A stretch of DNA of 34,004 nt from contig NZ_BAFR01000009.1 of the NCBI RefSeq assembly GCF_000308435.1, positions 1-34,004 on the forward strand, in the 5' to 3' direction. The DNA comes from Nocardia araoensis NBRC 100135 (GTDB lineage: Bacteria > Actinomycetota > Actinomycetes > Mycobacteriales > Mycobacteriaceae). Below the pieces are notes generated by a model. It was not told where the DNA came from and searched no databases. It worked only from the letters and a program-made list of their open reading frames with translations. Positions 18,583 to 28,569 of this stretch are shown one piece after another; the stretch's first letter is position 1, and each line of letters starts with the position of its first letter. A program made the position numbers and the translations under genes.

Positions 18583-18613
18583 TTGTCGGCACCGCGTCGC
18601 ATGCTGTTAAACT
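18583..18613 (+). promoter_or_regulatory. Promoter of the cysteine dioxygenase leader
   Basis: TAAACT at 18608-18613 fits TANNNT and is seven bases from the GTG of the leader ORF, so the transcript should begin at or next to that codon. TTGTCG at 18583-18588 is a possible -35, with 19-base spacing. Confidence 0.6.
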
Positions 18614-18620
18614 CCCTCTC

Positions 18621-18662
18621 GTGACTTTCTACGCGAGCACCCAGGAGTGTTGTCGAGGCTGA
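18621..18662 (+). CDS. Leaderless 13-codon regulatory ORF with tandem Cys codons
   Basis: GTG at 18621 opens a short frame encoding MTFYASTQECCRG and stopping at 18660-18662. Two consecutive Cys codons (TGT TGT, 18648-18653) sit three codons before the stop. Because it probably starts the mRNA, it would be translated at full rate and its ribosome would pause when charged tRNA-Cys is short. Leaderless ORFs with Cys runs in front of sulfur genes are known as cysteine attenuators in mycobacteria. The downstream genes, cysteine dioxygenase and rhodanese, fit this role. Confidence 0.65.
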   Translation: MTFYASTQECCRG

Positions 18663-18720
18663 CGTGCCTCGACCGATCGAGGCTGACTTCCCGCCCTCGA
18701 CCGTTACCTTCCTCCTGGAG
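18641..18720 (+). promoter_or_regulatory. Attenuator-like leader with competing hairpins before cysteine dioxygenase
   Basis: Four arms are visible. A1 TCGAGGC (18653-18659), B1 GCCTCGA (18666-18672), A2 TCGAGGC (18677-18683) and B2 CCTCGA (18695-18700). A1 with B1 (7 bp, 6-base loop) excludes B1 with A2 (7 bp, 4-base loop), and A2 can instead pair with B2. A1 begins on the last base of the second Cys codon, so a paused ribosome would block it. Separately, CCAGGAG (18641-18647), just before the Cys codons, is fully complementary to CTCCTGG (18712-18718), which overlaps the ribosome binding site TGGAG (18716-18720) of the dioxygenase gene. Confidence 0.6.
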
Positions 18721-18728
18721 ATTCGCTC

Positions 18729-19337
18729 ATGCGTTCTTCTGTCCTTTCCCTTTCTTCCGCGCGTACCGCGCTGTCGGCTACTCCGCCGGTGGAACGCTCG
18801 GTGGCGCCCGCACTGCCCACCCGGCTGCGCCCGGCCGATCTGCTGCGACTGACCGACGAAGGCGCCGAGGACGTGCTCGCCGGGCGTTACGACCACTTAC
18901 TTCCCGCCGGTGGGAAATGGCCGGACGACGAGCGCTGGGCGACCAGGCTGCTCTCCGACGACGAGGTGGACGTCTGGCTGATCAGCTGGACGCCGGGCAA
19001 ATCGACCGAGCTGCACGACCATGCCGGGTCGCTCGGCGCGCTCACCGTGCTCAGCGGCGCGCTGTCCGAATACCGTTGGAACGGAACGGAACTGCGTTGC
19101 CGCACGCTGGCGGCGGGTGACCAGGCCTCGTTCCCGATCGGCTGGGTGCACGACGTGATGCGGGCGCCGGCCGCCGTGCCCGGCGCCGTCGAATCCGCAG
19201 GCCCGCTCGATCCGACGCTCAGCGTGCACGCTTATTCCCCGCCGCTCACCGCCATGTCGTATTACGAGGTGACCGGCCACGGCACCTTGCGGCGCACTCG
19301 AACCGTCCTCACCGACCAGCCCGAAGGTGACATGTGA
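18729..19337 (+). CDS. Cysteine dioxygenase (CDO type I)
   Basis: This 202-residue cupin protein should oxidise L-cysteine to cysteine sulfinate with non-haem iron. The iron ligands are His96 and His98 (ELHDHAG) and probably His141 (GWVHDV). The Ser-His-Tyr set of the active site is visible in SVHAYSPP (His167, Tyr169). The Cys that crosslinks to Tyr in mammalian enzymes is replaced, as in other bacterial forms. Residues 1-35 are an unconserved extension with no clear signal peptide. TGGAG precedes the ATG by eight bases. It forms an operon with the rhodanese gene, and the leader ORF with Cys codons fits control by cysteine. Confidence 0.9.
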   Translation: MRSSVLSLSSARTALSATPPVERSVAPALPTRLRPADLLRLTDEGAEDVLAGRYDHLLPAGGKWPDDERWATRLLSDDEVDVWLISWTPGKSTELHDHAGSLGALTVLSGALSEYRWNGTELRCRTLAAGDQASFPIGWVHDVMRAPAAVPGAVESAGPLDPTLSVHAYSPPLTAMSYYEVTGHGTLRRTRTVLTDQPEGDM

Positions 19338-19768
19338 TGACCCGTTTGACCATCGATCAGATGCTCGAGAACGCACGGGCCCAACTCGACCGGATCTACG
19401 CCTTCGAATTGCCGGAAGCCATCGAGCGCGGCGCCATTCTGGTGGATATCCGCCCACAGGCGCAACGTGGACGCGAGGGCACTTTGCCCGGCGCCTTGGT
19501 GATCGAGCGCAATGTCCTGGAATGGCGGCTGGACCCCACCAGTTCGGCCCGCTTGGCGCTGGCCGCCGATCACGACGTGGAATGGATCGTCGTCTGCTCC
19601 GAGGGCTATACCTCCAGCTTGGCCGCCGCGGCGCTACAGCAACTCGGGCTGCACCGGGCGACCGATCTCGTGGGTGGCTACCAGGCGCTGAAGGCCGCCG
19701 GGCTGTTGAACGTCGCCGTCGGGGCGCCGCACTTCGTGCGCGAGGCCGAGGCCCTCGCCTCCCTGTAA
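19337..19768 (+). CDS. Rhodanese-like sulfurtransferase
   Basis: This is a single-domain rhodanese of 143 residues. The domain runs from about residue 20 (ILVDIRPQAQR, TLPGALVIER) to LVGGYQALKAAG, with the active-site Cys87 in the loop CSEGYTSS, which forms a persulfide in this family. The ATG shares one base with the dioxygenase stop (TGATG); a GTG three bases earlier would give a 4-bp overlap. Because it is coupled to cysteine dioxygenase, it probably handles sulfane sulfur made during cysteine breakdown. The acceptor is unknown. Confidence 0.9.
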   Translation: MTRLTIDQMLENARAQLDRIYAFELPEAIERGAILVDIRPQAQRGREGTLPGALVIERNVLEWRLDPTSSARLALAADHDVEWIVVCSEGYTSSLAAAALQQLGLHRATDLVGGYQALKAAGLLNVAVGAPHFVREAEALASL

Positions 19769-19790
19769 TTCCCCGCCGACACTTCCATCT

Positions 19791-19849
19791 CGAAATAGCC
19801 GGGCGTGCAGGTGTTTTCGCACACACTATGATGCGCACCGGCTATTTCG
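19791..19849. repeat. 12-bp perfect inverted repeat between rhodanese and lysS
   Basis: CGAAATAGCCGG (19791-19802) is repeated inverted at 19838-19849 with a 35-base spacer. It starts 22 bases after the rhodanese stop and ends 123 bases before the lysS start. It can act as a terminator for the dioxygenase operon, although no T-run follows, or as an operator. The arms are AT-rich compared with the surroundings. Confidence 0.6.
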
Positions 19850-19972
19850 CGTCTCGGCGGTGCGGGCCGGGGCGTCCCGGATGGGGCGTCGCATCGATAC
19901 CGTTTCGTTACTCCCTGCCGGAGTCCGGGCGGCCCGCAAAACGATTTCCGGTGCACGCTAGGGTTGTTCGAT

Positions 19973-21529
19973 GTGAGCACCCCGAACTCTGCATCTTCCA
20001 GCGCGTCGACATCGGAATCGCGGCCCGCCGTGGCGCCCGCCGCCGACGATGCCCCGGAGCAGATACGGATTCGCCGGGAGAAGCGGGAGCGGCTGCTCGC
20101 GGCCGGTGGCGAGGCGTATCCCGTCGTCGTGCCGCGCACACATACCCTGGCGGAAATTCGGGCCGCATATCCCGACCTGCCCGCCGACACGGCCACCGGG
20201 CAAGAGGTGGGCGTCGCCGGTCGCGTCATATTCCTGCGTAATACCGGCAAGTTGTGTTTCGCGACACTGCAGGAAGGCGACGGCACCAAGCTGCAGGCGA
20301 TGATCAGTCTGAACGGAGTCGGCGCGGACGCGCTGGCCGCCTGGAAGGCCGACGTCGACCTCGGTGACTTCGTTTTCGTGCACGGCGAGGTCATCTCCTC
20401 GCGAACCGGCGAACTGAGCGTCATGGCCGATTCCTGGTTCATGGCCGCGAAGGCCCTGCGGCCGTTGCCGGTGGCGCACAAGGAGATGAACGAGGAGTCG
20501 CGGGTCCGGCAGCGCTATGTCGACCTGATCGTGCGCCCTGAGGCCAGGGAGATGGCCCGTACCCGCATCGCCGTGGTGCGCGCGCTGCGCAACGCGCTCG
20601 AGCGCAGGGGCTTCCTGGAGGTGGAGACGCCGATGCTGCAGACGCTGCACGGTGGCGCCGCGGCCAGGCCCTTCGTCACCCATTCCAACGCCCTGGACAT
20701 GGACCTCTTCTTGCGCATCGCGCCCGAGTTGTTCCTGAAGCGCTGCGTGGTGGGCGGCTTGGAGCGGGTCTTCGAGATCAACCGGAACTTCCGGAACGAG
20801 GGAGCGGACTCCACGCATTCGCCCGAGTTCGCGATGCTCGAGACGTATCAGGCCTACGGCACCTATGACGACTCGGCGGTGATGATCCGGGAATTGGTGC
20901 AGGAGGTGGCGCAGGAGGCGTTCGGTACGCAGGTGGTGACCCTGGCCGACGGCACCGAATACGATCTGCGCGGCGAGTGGGCCACCGTCGAGATGTATCC
21001 TTCGCTGTCCGACGCGCTGGGTGTGCAGGTCACTCCGGAAACTTCGGTCGCCGAATTGCGCGCACTCGCGGATCGGGTCGGTCTGGAAATTCCGGAGGGC
21101 AAGGGCTACGGCCACGGGAAACTTGTCGAGGAACTCTGGGAACACCAGTATGGCGACAAGCTGTACGCACCGACTTTCGTGCGCGACTTCCCGGTGGAGA
21201 CCTCCCCGTTGACCAGGCAACATCGCAGCACCGCGGGAGTCACCGAGAAGTGGGATCTCTATGTGCGCGGCTTCGAGTTGGCCACGGGCTATTCGGAGTT
21301 GGTCGACCCGGTGATCCAGCGGGAGCGGTTCGTCGATCAGGCCCGATTGGCCGCGCAGGGCGACGACGAGGCGATGGTGCTGGACGAGGACTTCCTCGCC
21401 GCGATGGAGCACGGCATGCCCCCGACGACCGGAACGGGTATGGGAATCGATCGGTTGTTGATGGCGCTCACGGGTTTGGGAATCCGAGAAACGATACTGT
21501 TCCCAATTGTGCGTCCGGTCACCAGGTGA
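19973..21529 (+). CDS. lysS: Lysyl-tRNA synthetase (class II)
   Basis: LysS charges tRNA-Lys. The 518-residue protein has an N-terminal OB-fold anticodon domain (about 55-170, with [16 protein letters not shown] and [10 protein letters not shown]) and a class II core. Motif 2 is [21 protein letters not shown] (starting near 270), and motif 3 is [11 protein letters not shown] near the end. The first 30 residues are a Ser/Ala/Pro-rich extension. I take GTG 19973 as the start; TAGGGT at 19959-19964 eight bases before it suggests a leaderless or nearly leaderless mRNA, and no ribosome binding site is seen. The gene lies just before lsr2, as in mycobacteria. Confidence 0.95.
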   Translation: MSTPNSASSSASTSESRPAVAPAADDAPEQIRIRREKRERLLAAGGEAYPVVVPRTHTLAEIRAAYPDLPADTATGQEVGVAGRVIFLRNTGKLCFATLQEGDGTKLQAMISLNGVGADALAAWKADVDLGDFVFVHGEVISSRTGELSVMADSWFMAAKALRPLPVAHKEMNEESRVRQRYVDLIVRPEAREMARTRIAVVRALRNALERRGFLEVETPMLQTLHGGAAARPFVTHSNALDMDLFLRIAPELFLKRCVVGGLERVFEINRNFRNEGADSTHSPEFAMLETYQAYGTYDDSAVMIRELVQEVAQEAFGTQVVTLADGTEYDLRGEWATVEMYPSLSDALGVQVTPETSVAELRALADRVGLEIPEGKGYGHGKLVEELWEHQYGDKLYAPTFVRDFPVETSPLTRQHRSTAGVTEKWDLYVRGFELATGYSELVDPVIQRERFVDQARLAAQGDDEAMVLDEDFLAAMEHGMPPTTGTGMGIDRLLMALTGLGIRETILFPIVRPVTR

Positions 21530-21561
21530 CCACTGGATTGCAAAGCAGCGGCTCCGTCTTG

Positions 21562-21610
21562 GAATTTCCGAAATTCGAGGTATTCTTGCCTCGGGTAATC
21601 GGCCTAGTAT
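21562..21610 (+). promoter_or_regulatory. lsr2 promoter region with AT-rich palindrome
   Basis: TAGTAT at 21605-21610 is a good -10 candidate, 34 bases before the lsr2 ATG; the -35 is unclear. Upstream lies the AT-rich hairpin GAATTT-CCG-AAATTC (21562-21576). Because Lsr2 binds AT-rich DNA and may regulate itself, this is a plausible autoregulatory site. Confidence 0.45.
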
Positions 21611-21644
21611 GCGGGTCGCACGATTTCGAGAGGACGTTCATCTC

Positions 21645-22004
21645 ATGGCAAAGAAGGTCACCGTTAGCCTGATCGACGATGTCGACGGTGAGTCCATCGC
21701 AGACGAGACCATCGAGTTTGCGATCGACGGTGTGTCGTACGAGATCGACCTGTCGTCGGCAAATGCGGCGAAGCTGCGCGACGGTTTGGAGGAGTGGGTT
21801 TCGAATGCGCGCCGGGTCAGCGGCCGGCGCCGGGTCAAGGCCGCCGCTGCCGCGACGGGCACTCCGAAGAGCCGCGTCTCGATCGATCGGGAACAAAGCG
21901 CCGCAATTCGTGAGTGGGCGCGCCGTAATGGCCACAAGGTGTCCGCGCGGGGCCGCATCTCCGCCGACATCACCGACGCGTACAACAAGGCCGCGAAGGG
22001 ATAG
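21645..22004 (+). CDS. lsr2: Nucleoid-associated protein Lsr2
   Basis: Lsr2 is the H-NS-like protein of actinobacteria; it bridges DNA and silences AT-rich, often foreign, genes. This 119-residue copy has the N-terminal oligomerisation domain ([16 protein letters not shown] to about 55, with [13 protein letters not shown]) and the C-terminal DNA-binding domain (about 80-119, [19 protein letters not shown]), where the RGR triplet enters the minor groove of AT-rich DNA. AGAGGA lies about ten bases before the ATG. It follows lysS as in mycobacteria and is followed by its own terminator. Confidence 0.97.
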   Translation: MAKKVTVSLIDDVDGESIADETIEFAIDGVSYEIDLSSANAAKLRDGLEEWVSNARRVSGRRRVKAAAAATGTPKSRVSIDREQSAAIREWARRNGHKVSARGRISADITDAYNKAAKG

Positions 22005-22016
22005 TTCTTTTTCCGG

Positions 22017-22063
22017 CCGCCGTCCCGGCGAATCGTGCGACGTCGGGGCGGCGGTCTTGTTTG
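22017..22063 (+). terminator. Terminator behind lsr2
   Basis: CCGCCGTCCC (22017-22026) pairs with GGGGCGGCGG (22045-22054), with one G-T wobble, and is followed by TCTTGTTTG. It lies 12 bases after the lsr2 stop. Confidence 0.75.
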
Positions 22064-22209
22064 TGATAGGGCTTCGATATAGCAGCGAGACCGGGATCGC
22101 ATGGTGGCCCGTCGCGGCGGCTGATCGATCTTGCTCGTGGTACCCGGACGCGGCACCATGGAAACGTGCGACGGTCACTGGCGGTATGGAGAGGTGAGGT
22201 ATCGGCGCA

Positions 22210-22833
22210 GTGACAGGATTCGTCGGATCATTCTTGCGGTTCACCGATGACGCCGGTCGGCAGCAGGAGTTCACGCTCACGCCCGACCGCGGACGCGTCA
22301 CGATCGGTCGCTCCCCGCATGCCGATCTCGCCCTGAGCTGGGACGCCGAGGTCTCCCGGCTGCACGCGGCGGTGGAATACCTGGGCGCGCACTGGACCAT
22401 CGTGGACGACGGACTCTCCCGCAACGGCACTTTCGTCAACGGGGACCGGCTGGTCGGCCGCCGCAGATTGATGGCGGGCGACGTCATTCGGGTCGGTACC
22501 TCGCGGGTGTCCTTTCACGACTTCGGCGGCGTGTCCGACGACATCACCCGCACCTCCACCGGCTCGATACCCACCGCCCGGTCGCTCACCGAAACGCAGC
22601 GCTCGGTCCTGATCGCGCTGTGCCGCCCGTACAAGCACGGCGCCGGCTTCGCCACTCCCGCCTCCAATCAGCAGATCGCCGAGGAACTGTTCCTGAGTGT
22701 CGACGCGATCAAGACCCACCTGCGCGCGTTGTTCGCCAAGTTCGGGGTGGAGGATCTGCCGCAGAACCAGAAGCGGGTGCGGCTGGCTGGACTGGCCATG
22801 CAGAGTGGGCTCATTTCCGATCGGGATCTGTGA
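22210..22833 (+). CDS. FHA domain protein with C-terminal helix-turn-helix
   Basis: This 207-residue protein couples two modules. The FHA domain (about 25-105) has the phosphothreonine-binding residues in TIGRSPHADL, VSRLHA and LSRNGTFVNG. The C-terminal part (about 125-200, ARSLTETQRSVLIAL, then NQQIAEELFLSVDAIKTHLRALFAKFGV) is a helix-turn-helix similar to the LuxR or winged-helix type. It may therefore be a DNA-binding protein controlled by Ser/Thr protein kinases, which is inference. The GTG start is preceded by purine-rich sequence (GAGAGGTGAGG) about 10 bases away. It occupies part of an insertion between lsr2 and clpC relative to mycobacteria. Confidence 0.85.
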   Translation: MTGFVGSFLRFTDDAGRQQEFTLTPDRGRVTIGRSPHADLALSWDAEVSRLHAAVEYLGAHWTIVDDGLSRNGTFVNGDRLVGRRRLMAGDVIRVGTSRVSFHDFGGVSDDITRTSTGSIPTARSLTETQRSVLIALCRPYKHGAGFATPASNQQIAEELFLSVDAIKTHLRALFAKFGVEDLPQNQKRVRLAGLAMQSGLISDRDL

Positions 22834-22861
22834 GACGTCCACCGTAGACGCTCGCGTAGCC

Positions 22862-22878
22862 GGTCGAGCTTCTCGACC
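22862..22878 (+). terminator. Short hairpin behind the FHA-HTH gene
   Basis: GGTCGAG-CTT-CTCGACC is a perfect 7-bp hairpin 28 bases after the stop codon. It has no T-run, so its role as a terminator is a guess. TTGACT at 22903-22908 just after it may be the -35 of the next gene. Confidence 0.4.
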
Positions 22879-22960
22879 ATGGAGAGTCGGGGCGGCGGCG
22901 GCTTGACTCGGAGATACGCAGCCGGAACTACTCCGGCCGGTTTCCGAGCAGGAGGAAGTC

Positions 22961-23554
22961 ATGACCGCCACACGTCTCGTCGCACTGGCGCTCGCCACAC
23001 TGGCCACGGGTCTGATCGCGGGCCTTTTCTACGCGTACGCCAATTCCGTGATGCCCGCGCTCGCCCGCACCGACGATCGCGCGATGATCGACGTGATGCA
23101 GAAGATCAACGTGGTGATCATCAATCCCTGGTTCATGATCGGCTTCCTCGGCACGGTGGGATTCACCATCCTGGCCGCGGCGCTGCATCTGGGACGTGAG
23201 CACCGGAGCACGCTGATCTGGATCGGCCTCGCGCTCGTTCTCAACGTGATCGCCTTCGCGGTGACCTCCGGGTTGAACGTCCCGCTCAACGACCAGCTGG
23301 CGGCCGCGGGCGACCCGGCCGCGATCGCCGATCCGGCGGCGGTGCGCGCCGACTTCGAAACCGCCTGGGTGCGTTGGAACATCGTGCGCGGTGTCTGCCA
23401 CACGCTGGCCTTCCTGGCGCTCTGCGGTGCCCTGTTCGTCGCGGGCGTCCAGCAGGGGAAGGCCTCCGCCGCGGCGGCGGCGCCGGGCCGGGCGGCCGCG
23501 GGCGAGTACGCGGCGCCGCACCCGTCCGGCGCGTCGGCCTTCGGTCAGAGCTAG
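22961..23554 (+). CDS. DUF1772 (anthrone oxygenase-like) membrane protein
   Basis: This 197-residue protein has four membrane helices (about 7-27, 58-76, 86-105 and 143-163) and the family features FYAYANSVMPALA near the start, MQKINVVIINPWF, and the late VRWNIVRGVCHTLAFLAL. The DUF1772 family includes fungal anthrone oxygenases, but most bacterial members have no known role. The last 30 residues are an Ala/Gly-rich tail. AGGAGGAAG is an excellent ribosome binding site. It probably has its own promoter. Confidence 0.85.
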   Translation: MTATRLVALALATLATGLIAGLFYAYANSVMPALARTDDRAMIDVMQKINVVIINPWFMIGFLGTVGFTILAAALHLGREHRSTLIWIGLALVLNVIAFAVTSGLNVPLNDQLAAAGDPAAIADPAAVRADFETAWVRWNIVRGVCHTLAFLALCGALFVAGVQQGKASAAAAAPGRAAAGEYAAPHPSGASAFGQS

Positions 23555-23643
23555 TTTCCGCGGCGACCCGCCGGAATCTGCGCCGTCCGGTCCACTCCGT
23601 GCGGTAGCTTCCCCGGAAGACGAGTCCGGACCGGGAGGCTATC

Positions 23644-24585
23644 GTGCGGCGTGTCCCAGGCTTTTCGTTGTTCATCGTTCTGCTCGCCGCGGTGTGCGCC
23701 ACCGCGGGCGCGGCCCACGCGCAGGAGCGATATCCGGTCGAGTTCAACTTCTTCGCGGGCATTCCCGCCGAGCTGTCCAATCCGGGCGGCTCGCTGCCCG
23801 GCACCAACGACTGGTCCTGCCGGCCGACCTCCGAGCATCCGAACCCCGTGGTCCTCGTGCACGGGACCGGCGGTGGCGCACAGACGAATTGGGGCGTGTA
23901 CGCGCCGTTGCTGGCCAACGAGGGCTACTGCGTGTACGCGGCCACGTTCGGCGCCTACGACCTGCCGTGGCCCGCGTCGGCCATCGGGGGCATGCTCCCG
24001 ATCGAGCAGAGCGCGGCCCAGCTCGCCGCATTCGTCGACCGGGTACGCGCCGCGACCGGCGCGCGCAAGGTCGATCTCATCGGCCATTCCCAGGGCAACT
24101 TCATCGGCAACTACTTCGTCAAACGGCTCGCGGGCGCGGGCAAGGTGGACAAAATGGTCGGGTTGGCCCCGCCGTGGCTCGGCTCGAACGCGTACGGCAT
24201 GGCGGATGTGAACGCGTTCGGCACGAGCCTCGGCCTCGGCCCGCTCTTCGACGCCGTGGCCGGATCGCCGTGCAATGCCTGCCGCCAGGTGCTGCAAGGC
24301 TCGGAGTTCGTGCGCGCGCTCAACGCGGACGGCGTCTATCACCCCGACGTGACCTACACGAATATCGCGACCGTGCTGGACGAGCTGGTGGTGCCCTATA
24401 CCTCCGGCTTGGTCGCAGGCCCCCATGTGACCAACATCGTGGTTCAGGACGGCTGCTCGACGGACTACTCTGGGCATACGGGCATAGCGGGCAGCAAGAG
24501 GGCCGCGACCTACGTGCTCAACGCGCTCGATCCCGCTCATCAACGCCCGGTGCCCTGCGGTTTCGTCGACCCGTACACGGGGTAG
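23644..24585 (+). CDS. Secreted alpha/beta-hydrolase, lipase class 2-like
   Basis: This 313-residue exported enzyme has a signal peptide (MRRVPGF, hydrophobic core to residue 20, likely cleavage after AHA at 26). It then has a lipase fold with the oxyanion motif VLVHGTGGG (71-78) and the nucleophile Ser149 in GHSQG. Pairs of Cys (C59, C96, CNAC near 211) suggest disulfides, as expected outside the cytoplasm. The family includes secreted triacylglycerol lipases and esterases of Nocardia and Streptomyces. The catalytic His is probably in DYSGHTG. GTG 23644 has GGGAGG six bases upstream. Substrate unknown. Confidence 0.88.
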   Translation: MRRVPGFSLFIVLLAAVCATAGAAHAQERYPVEFNFFAGIPAELSNPGGSLPGTNDWSCRPTSEHPNPVVLVHGTGGGAQTNWGVYAPLLANEGYCVYAATFGAYDLPWPASAIGGMLPIEQSAAQLAAFVDRVRAATGARKVDLIGHSQGNFIGNYFVKRLAGAGKVDKMVGLAPPWLGSNAYGMADVNAFGTSLGLGPLFDAVAGSPCNACRQVLQGSEFVRALNADGVYHPDVTYTNIATVLDELVVPYTSGLVAGPHVTNIVVQDGCSTDYSGHTGIAGSKRAATYVLNALDPAHQRPVPCGFVDPYTG

Positions 24586-24633
24586 GCAGCCGAGGTCGTA
24601 CGTGTGCGGCGCAGATCCGGTCGGCGGACGGTT

Positions 24634-24651
24634 TGTTCGCTCAGGGCAAAA
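24634..24651 (+). promoter_or_regulatory. Candidate ClgR operator upstream of clpC
   Basis: TGTTCGCTCAGGGCAAAA fits the ClgR consensus as I recall it (WNNWCGCYNANRGCGWWS) except at two positions near the 3' end. ClgR activates clp genes in corynebacteria, mycobacteria and streptomycetes. The site is about 225 bases before the clpC start. Confidence 0.4.
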
Positions 24652-24744
24652 CCCGACCGGAAACGAATCCCGCGACGCCCACGTTATGAGTGAATGACCG
24701 TGCTGTCGCCGGTCGGCAATAGGGTGGACCGGCGGCGGTGGCAT

Positions 24745-24783
24745 CCCCCGCCAACTAGAGTGGAGGCGGGGGCCGCAACCCCC
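24745..24783 (+). promoter_or_regulatory. GC hairpins in the clpC leader
   Basis: CCCCCGCC (24745-24752) pairs perfectly with GGCGGGGG (24765-24772). The GGGGG of the right arm can instead pair with CCCCC at 24779-24783, so the two structures exclude each other. There is no T-run. They may be a leader structure of clpC or the end of the lipase transcript. Confidence 0.4.
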
Positions 24784-24875
24784 GGGCTTCATGGCAGGCT
24801 GACGCCCACGGTTGTTGTACACAGCACACTGCGGCGTCTGTTGCCAGAATGTCGGAGCAGGAGAGTGAGGGAGCG

Positions 24876-27431
<2,556 letters not shown>

Positions 27432-27442
27432 GTCGCAACCGG

Positions 27443-27477
27443 AAAGCCCGTGCCCACCCTGGGCACGGGCTTTTCGT
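27443..27477 (+). terminator. Intrinsic terminator behind clpC
   Basis: A perfect 14-bp stem (27443-27456 with 27460-27473, core AAAGCCCGTGCCCA) with the 3-base loop CCC ends in TTTT. It starts 12 bases after the clpC stop. On the opposite strand it may also serve the LLM oxidoreductase gene. Confidence 0.92.
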
Positions 27478-27509
27478 ATTCCGGCGTCGTTTCTCGCGGT
27501 CGCCCCGGC

Positions 27510-28316
27510 TCAGGAATCGTGGTCGGCGAAGTAGGCGAGGATCGGTGCGAAGTCGGCGGCGAGTTCGCCGGGCACGATCACCTCATCGATGCCGTACTTG
27601 TCCCGGCGCCGCTCCAGGATCGCGGCAGCGGCGGACGGGTCCGCGGGAAGCATGCCCGCCGCGCCCGCATCCGCGAGGGCCTCGGCGGTCAGGCCGAGCT
27701 TCGTCGCGGTCCAGTCCGGCAGCCGCTGCCCGATGCCGACCACCTGATGGGTGAAGCGCAGGGCGCGGTCGGTGCCTTCTCGCGCGATGCAAACCAGCTC
27801 GGCCAGCTCCGCCTCGGTGGCCGCGGGTCCCGCGGCCAGCAGGATGCGGTCGGCGAATTCCGCCGCGGTCGCCAGCATCCTGGGGCCGTTGGCGGCGACC
27901 ACGACCGGCGGGGCGGGGTTCACTTCAGCACGCACGGCGGCGATGGCGGCGACCAAATGCGCACGTCGTTGCGCGGGCGAACCCCAGGAAGCCCCGAGCC
28001 ACCGGGCTTCGTCGGCGGCGTCCGGCCGTCCCGAGCCGATTCCGAGTTCGAAACGCCCGTCCGACAGCAATTGCAGGGCGGCGGTCTCCCTGACCGTGGC
28101 GGCCGGGGTGCGCAGCGGTGCGGCGAGGACGTTCGGGCGCAGACGAATGGTGGTGGTGACGGCAGCGGCCGCGGCGAGAGCCGGAAACGGGGAAGGGGTG
28201 AATCGGGTGTCGGGCAGCAGGAGCGTCCGATAGCCCTGCTGCTCGGCGGCCGCTGCCCCGCGCGCCCAGTCGGCTCCCGAACGCGGGGTGATAACGATGC
28301 CGAAGGTCATGCTCAT
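27510..28316 (-). CDS. LLM-class (luciferase-like) flavin/F420-dependent oxidoreductase
   Basis: This 268-residue TIM-barrel protein belongs to the luciferase-like monooxygenase family. Segments such as AAAAEQQGYRTLLLPD, LRPNVLAAPLRTPAATVRETAALQLLSDGRFELGIGSGRP and VVVAANGPRMLATAAEFADRIL are typical. Many actinobacterial members use coenzyme F420 and others use FMN; the sequence alone does not settle which. It is slightly shorter than most. I start it at ATG 28316, with GGGAG about eight bases upstream; the frame continues to 28532 but that part is antisense to another gene. It lies 32 bp after a small membrane protein gene and is probably cotranscribed with it. Confidence 0.88.
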   Translation of the reverse strand: MSMTFGIVITPRSGADWARGAAAAEQQGYRTLLLPDTRFTPSPFPALAAAAAVTTTIRLRPNVLAAPLRTPAATVRETAALQLLSDGRFELGIGSGRPDAADEARWLGASWGSPAQRRAHLVAAIAAVRAEVNPAPPVVVAANGPRMLATAAEFADRILLAAGPAATEAELAELVCIAREGTDRALRFTHQVVGIGQRLPDWTATKLGLTAEALADAGAAGMLPADPSAAAAILERRRDKYGIDEVIVPGELAADFAPILAYFADHDS

Positions 28317-28348
28317 GGTGGAATCTCCCGATCGTGAAGGCTGGTTCG

Positions 28349-28507
28349 TCAGCGTCCGATGAACCGCCGCCGGGCGAAGACCAGCACCGCGATGACGGTC
28401 GGCCAGAACAGCAGGGGGAAAATCCAGAACAGCGGCCAGGGGTGCCATCCACCGTCGTAGTGGTCGGCCAGAAAACTCACGGCCTCGGGTCGAGTGAAAA
28501 TATTCAT
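28349..28507 (-). CDS. Small single-pass membrane protein
   Basis: This 52-residue protein has one strong membrane helix (WPLFWIFPLLFWPTVIAVLV, residues 24-43) followed by the basic end FARRRFIGR, so the C-terminus should face the cytoplasm. The N-terminal part (MNIFTRPEAVSFLADHYDGG) is soluble. It resembles the membrane segments of SHOCT-type small proteins, but the SHOCT motif itself is missing. ATG 28507 is the best start; an ATG at 28543 would add 12 residues. No good ribosome binding site is seen. Function unknown. Confidence 0.6.
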   Translation of the reverse strand: MNIFTRPEAVSFLADHYDGGWHPWPLFWIFPLLFWPTVIAVLVFARRRFIGR

Positions 28508-28569
28508 GACGAAAGACTGCGCTGATGGGCATGCCGGAGGCATCGGCCGCGCGTCGGCACTCGGAATAC

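Noticed and set aside
19769..19972. T-box or lysine riboswitch before lysS
   Set aside because: No T-box core or lysine riboswitch pattern was recognised; only the inverted repeat is present.
1791..21569. GGAATTTCC occurring before both the LysR gene and lsr2
   Set aside because: A 9-bp palindrome twice in 34 kb may be chance, and flanking bases differ.
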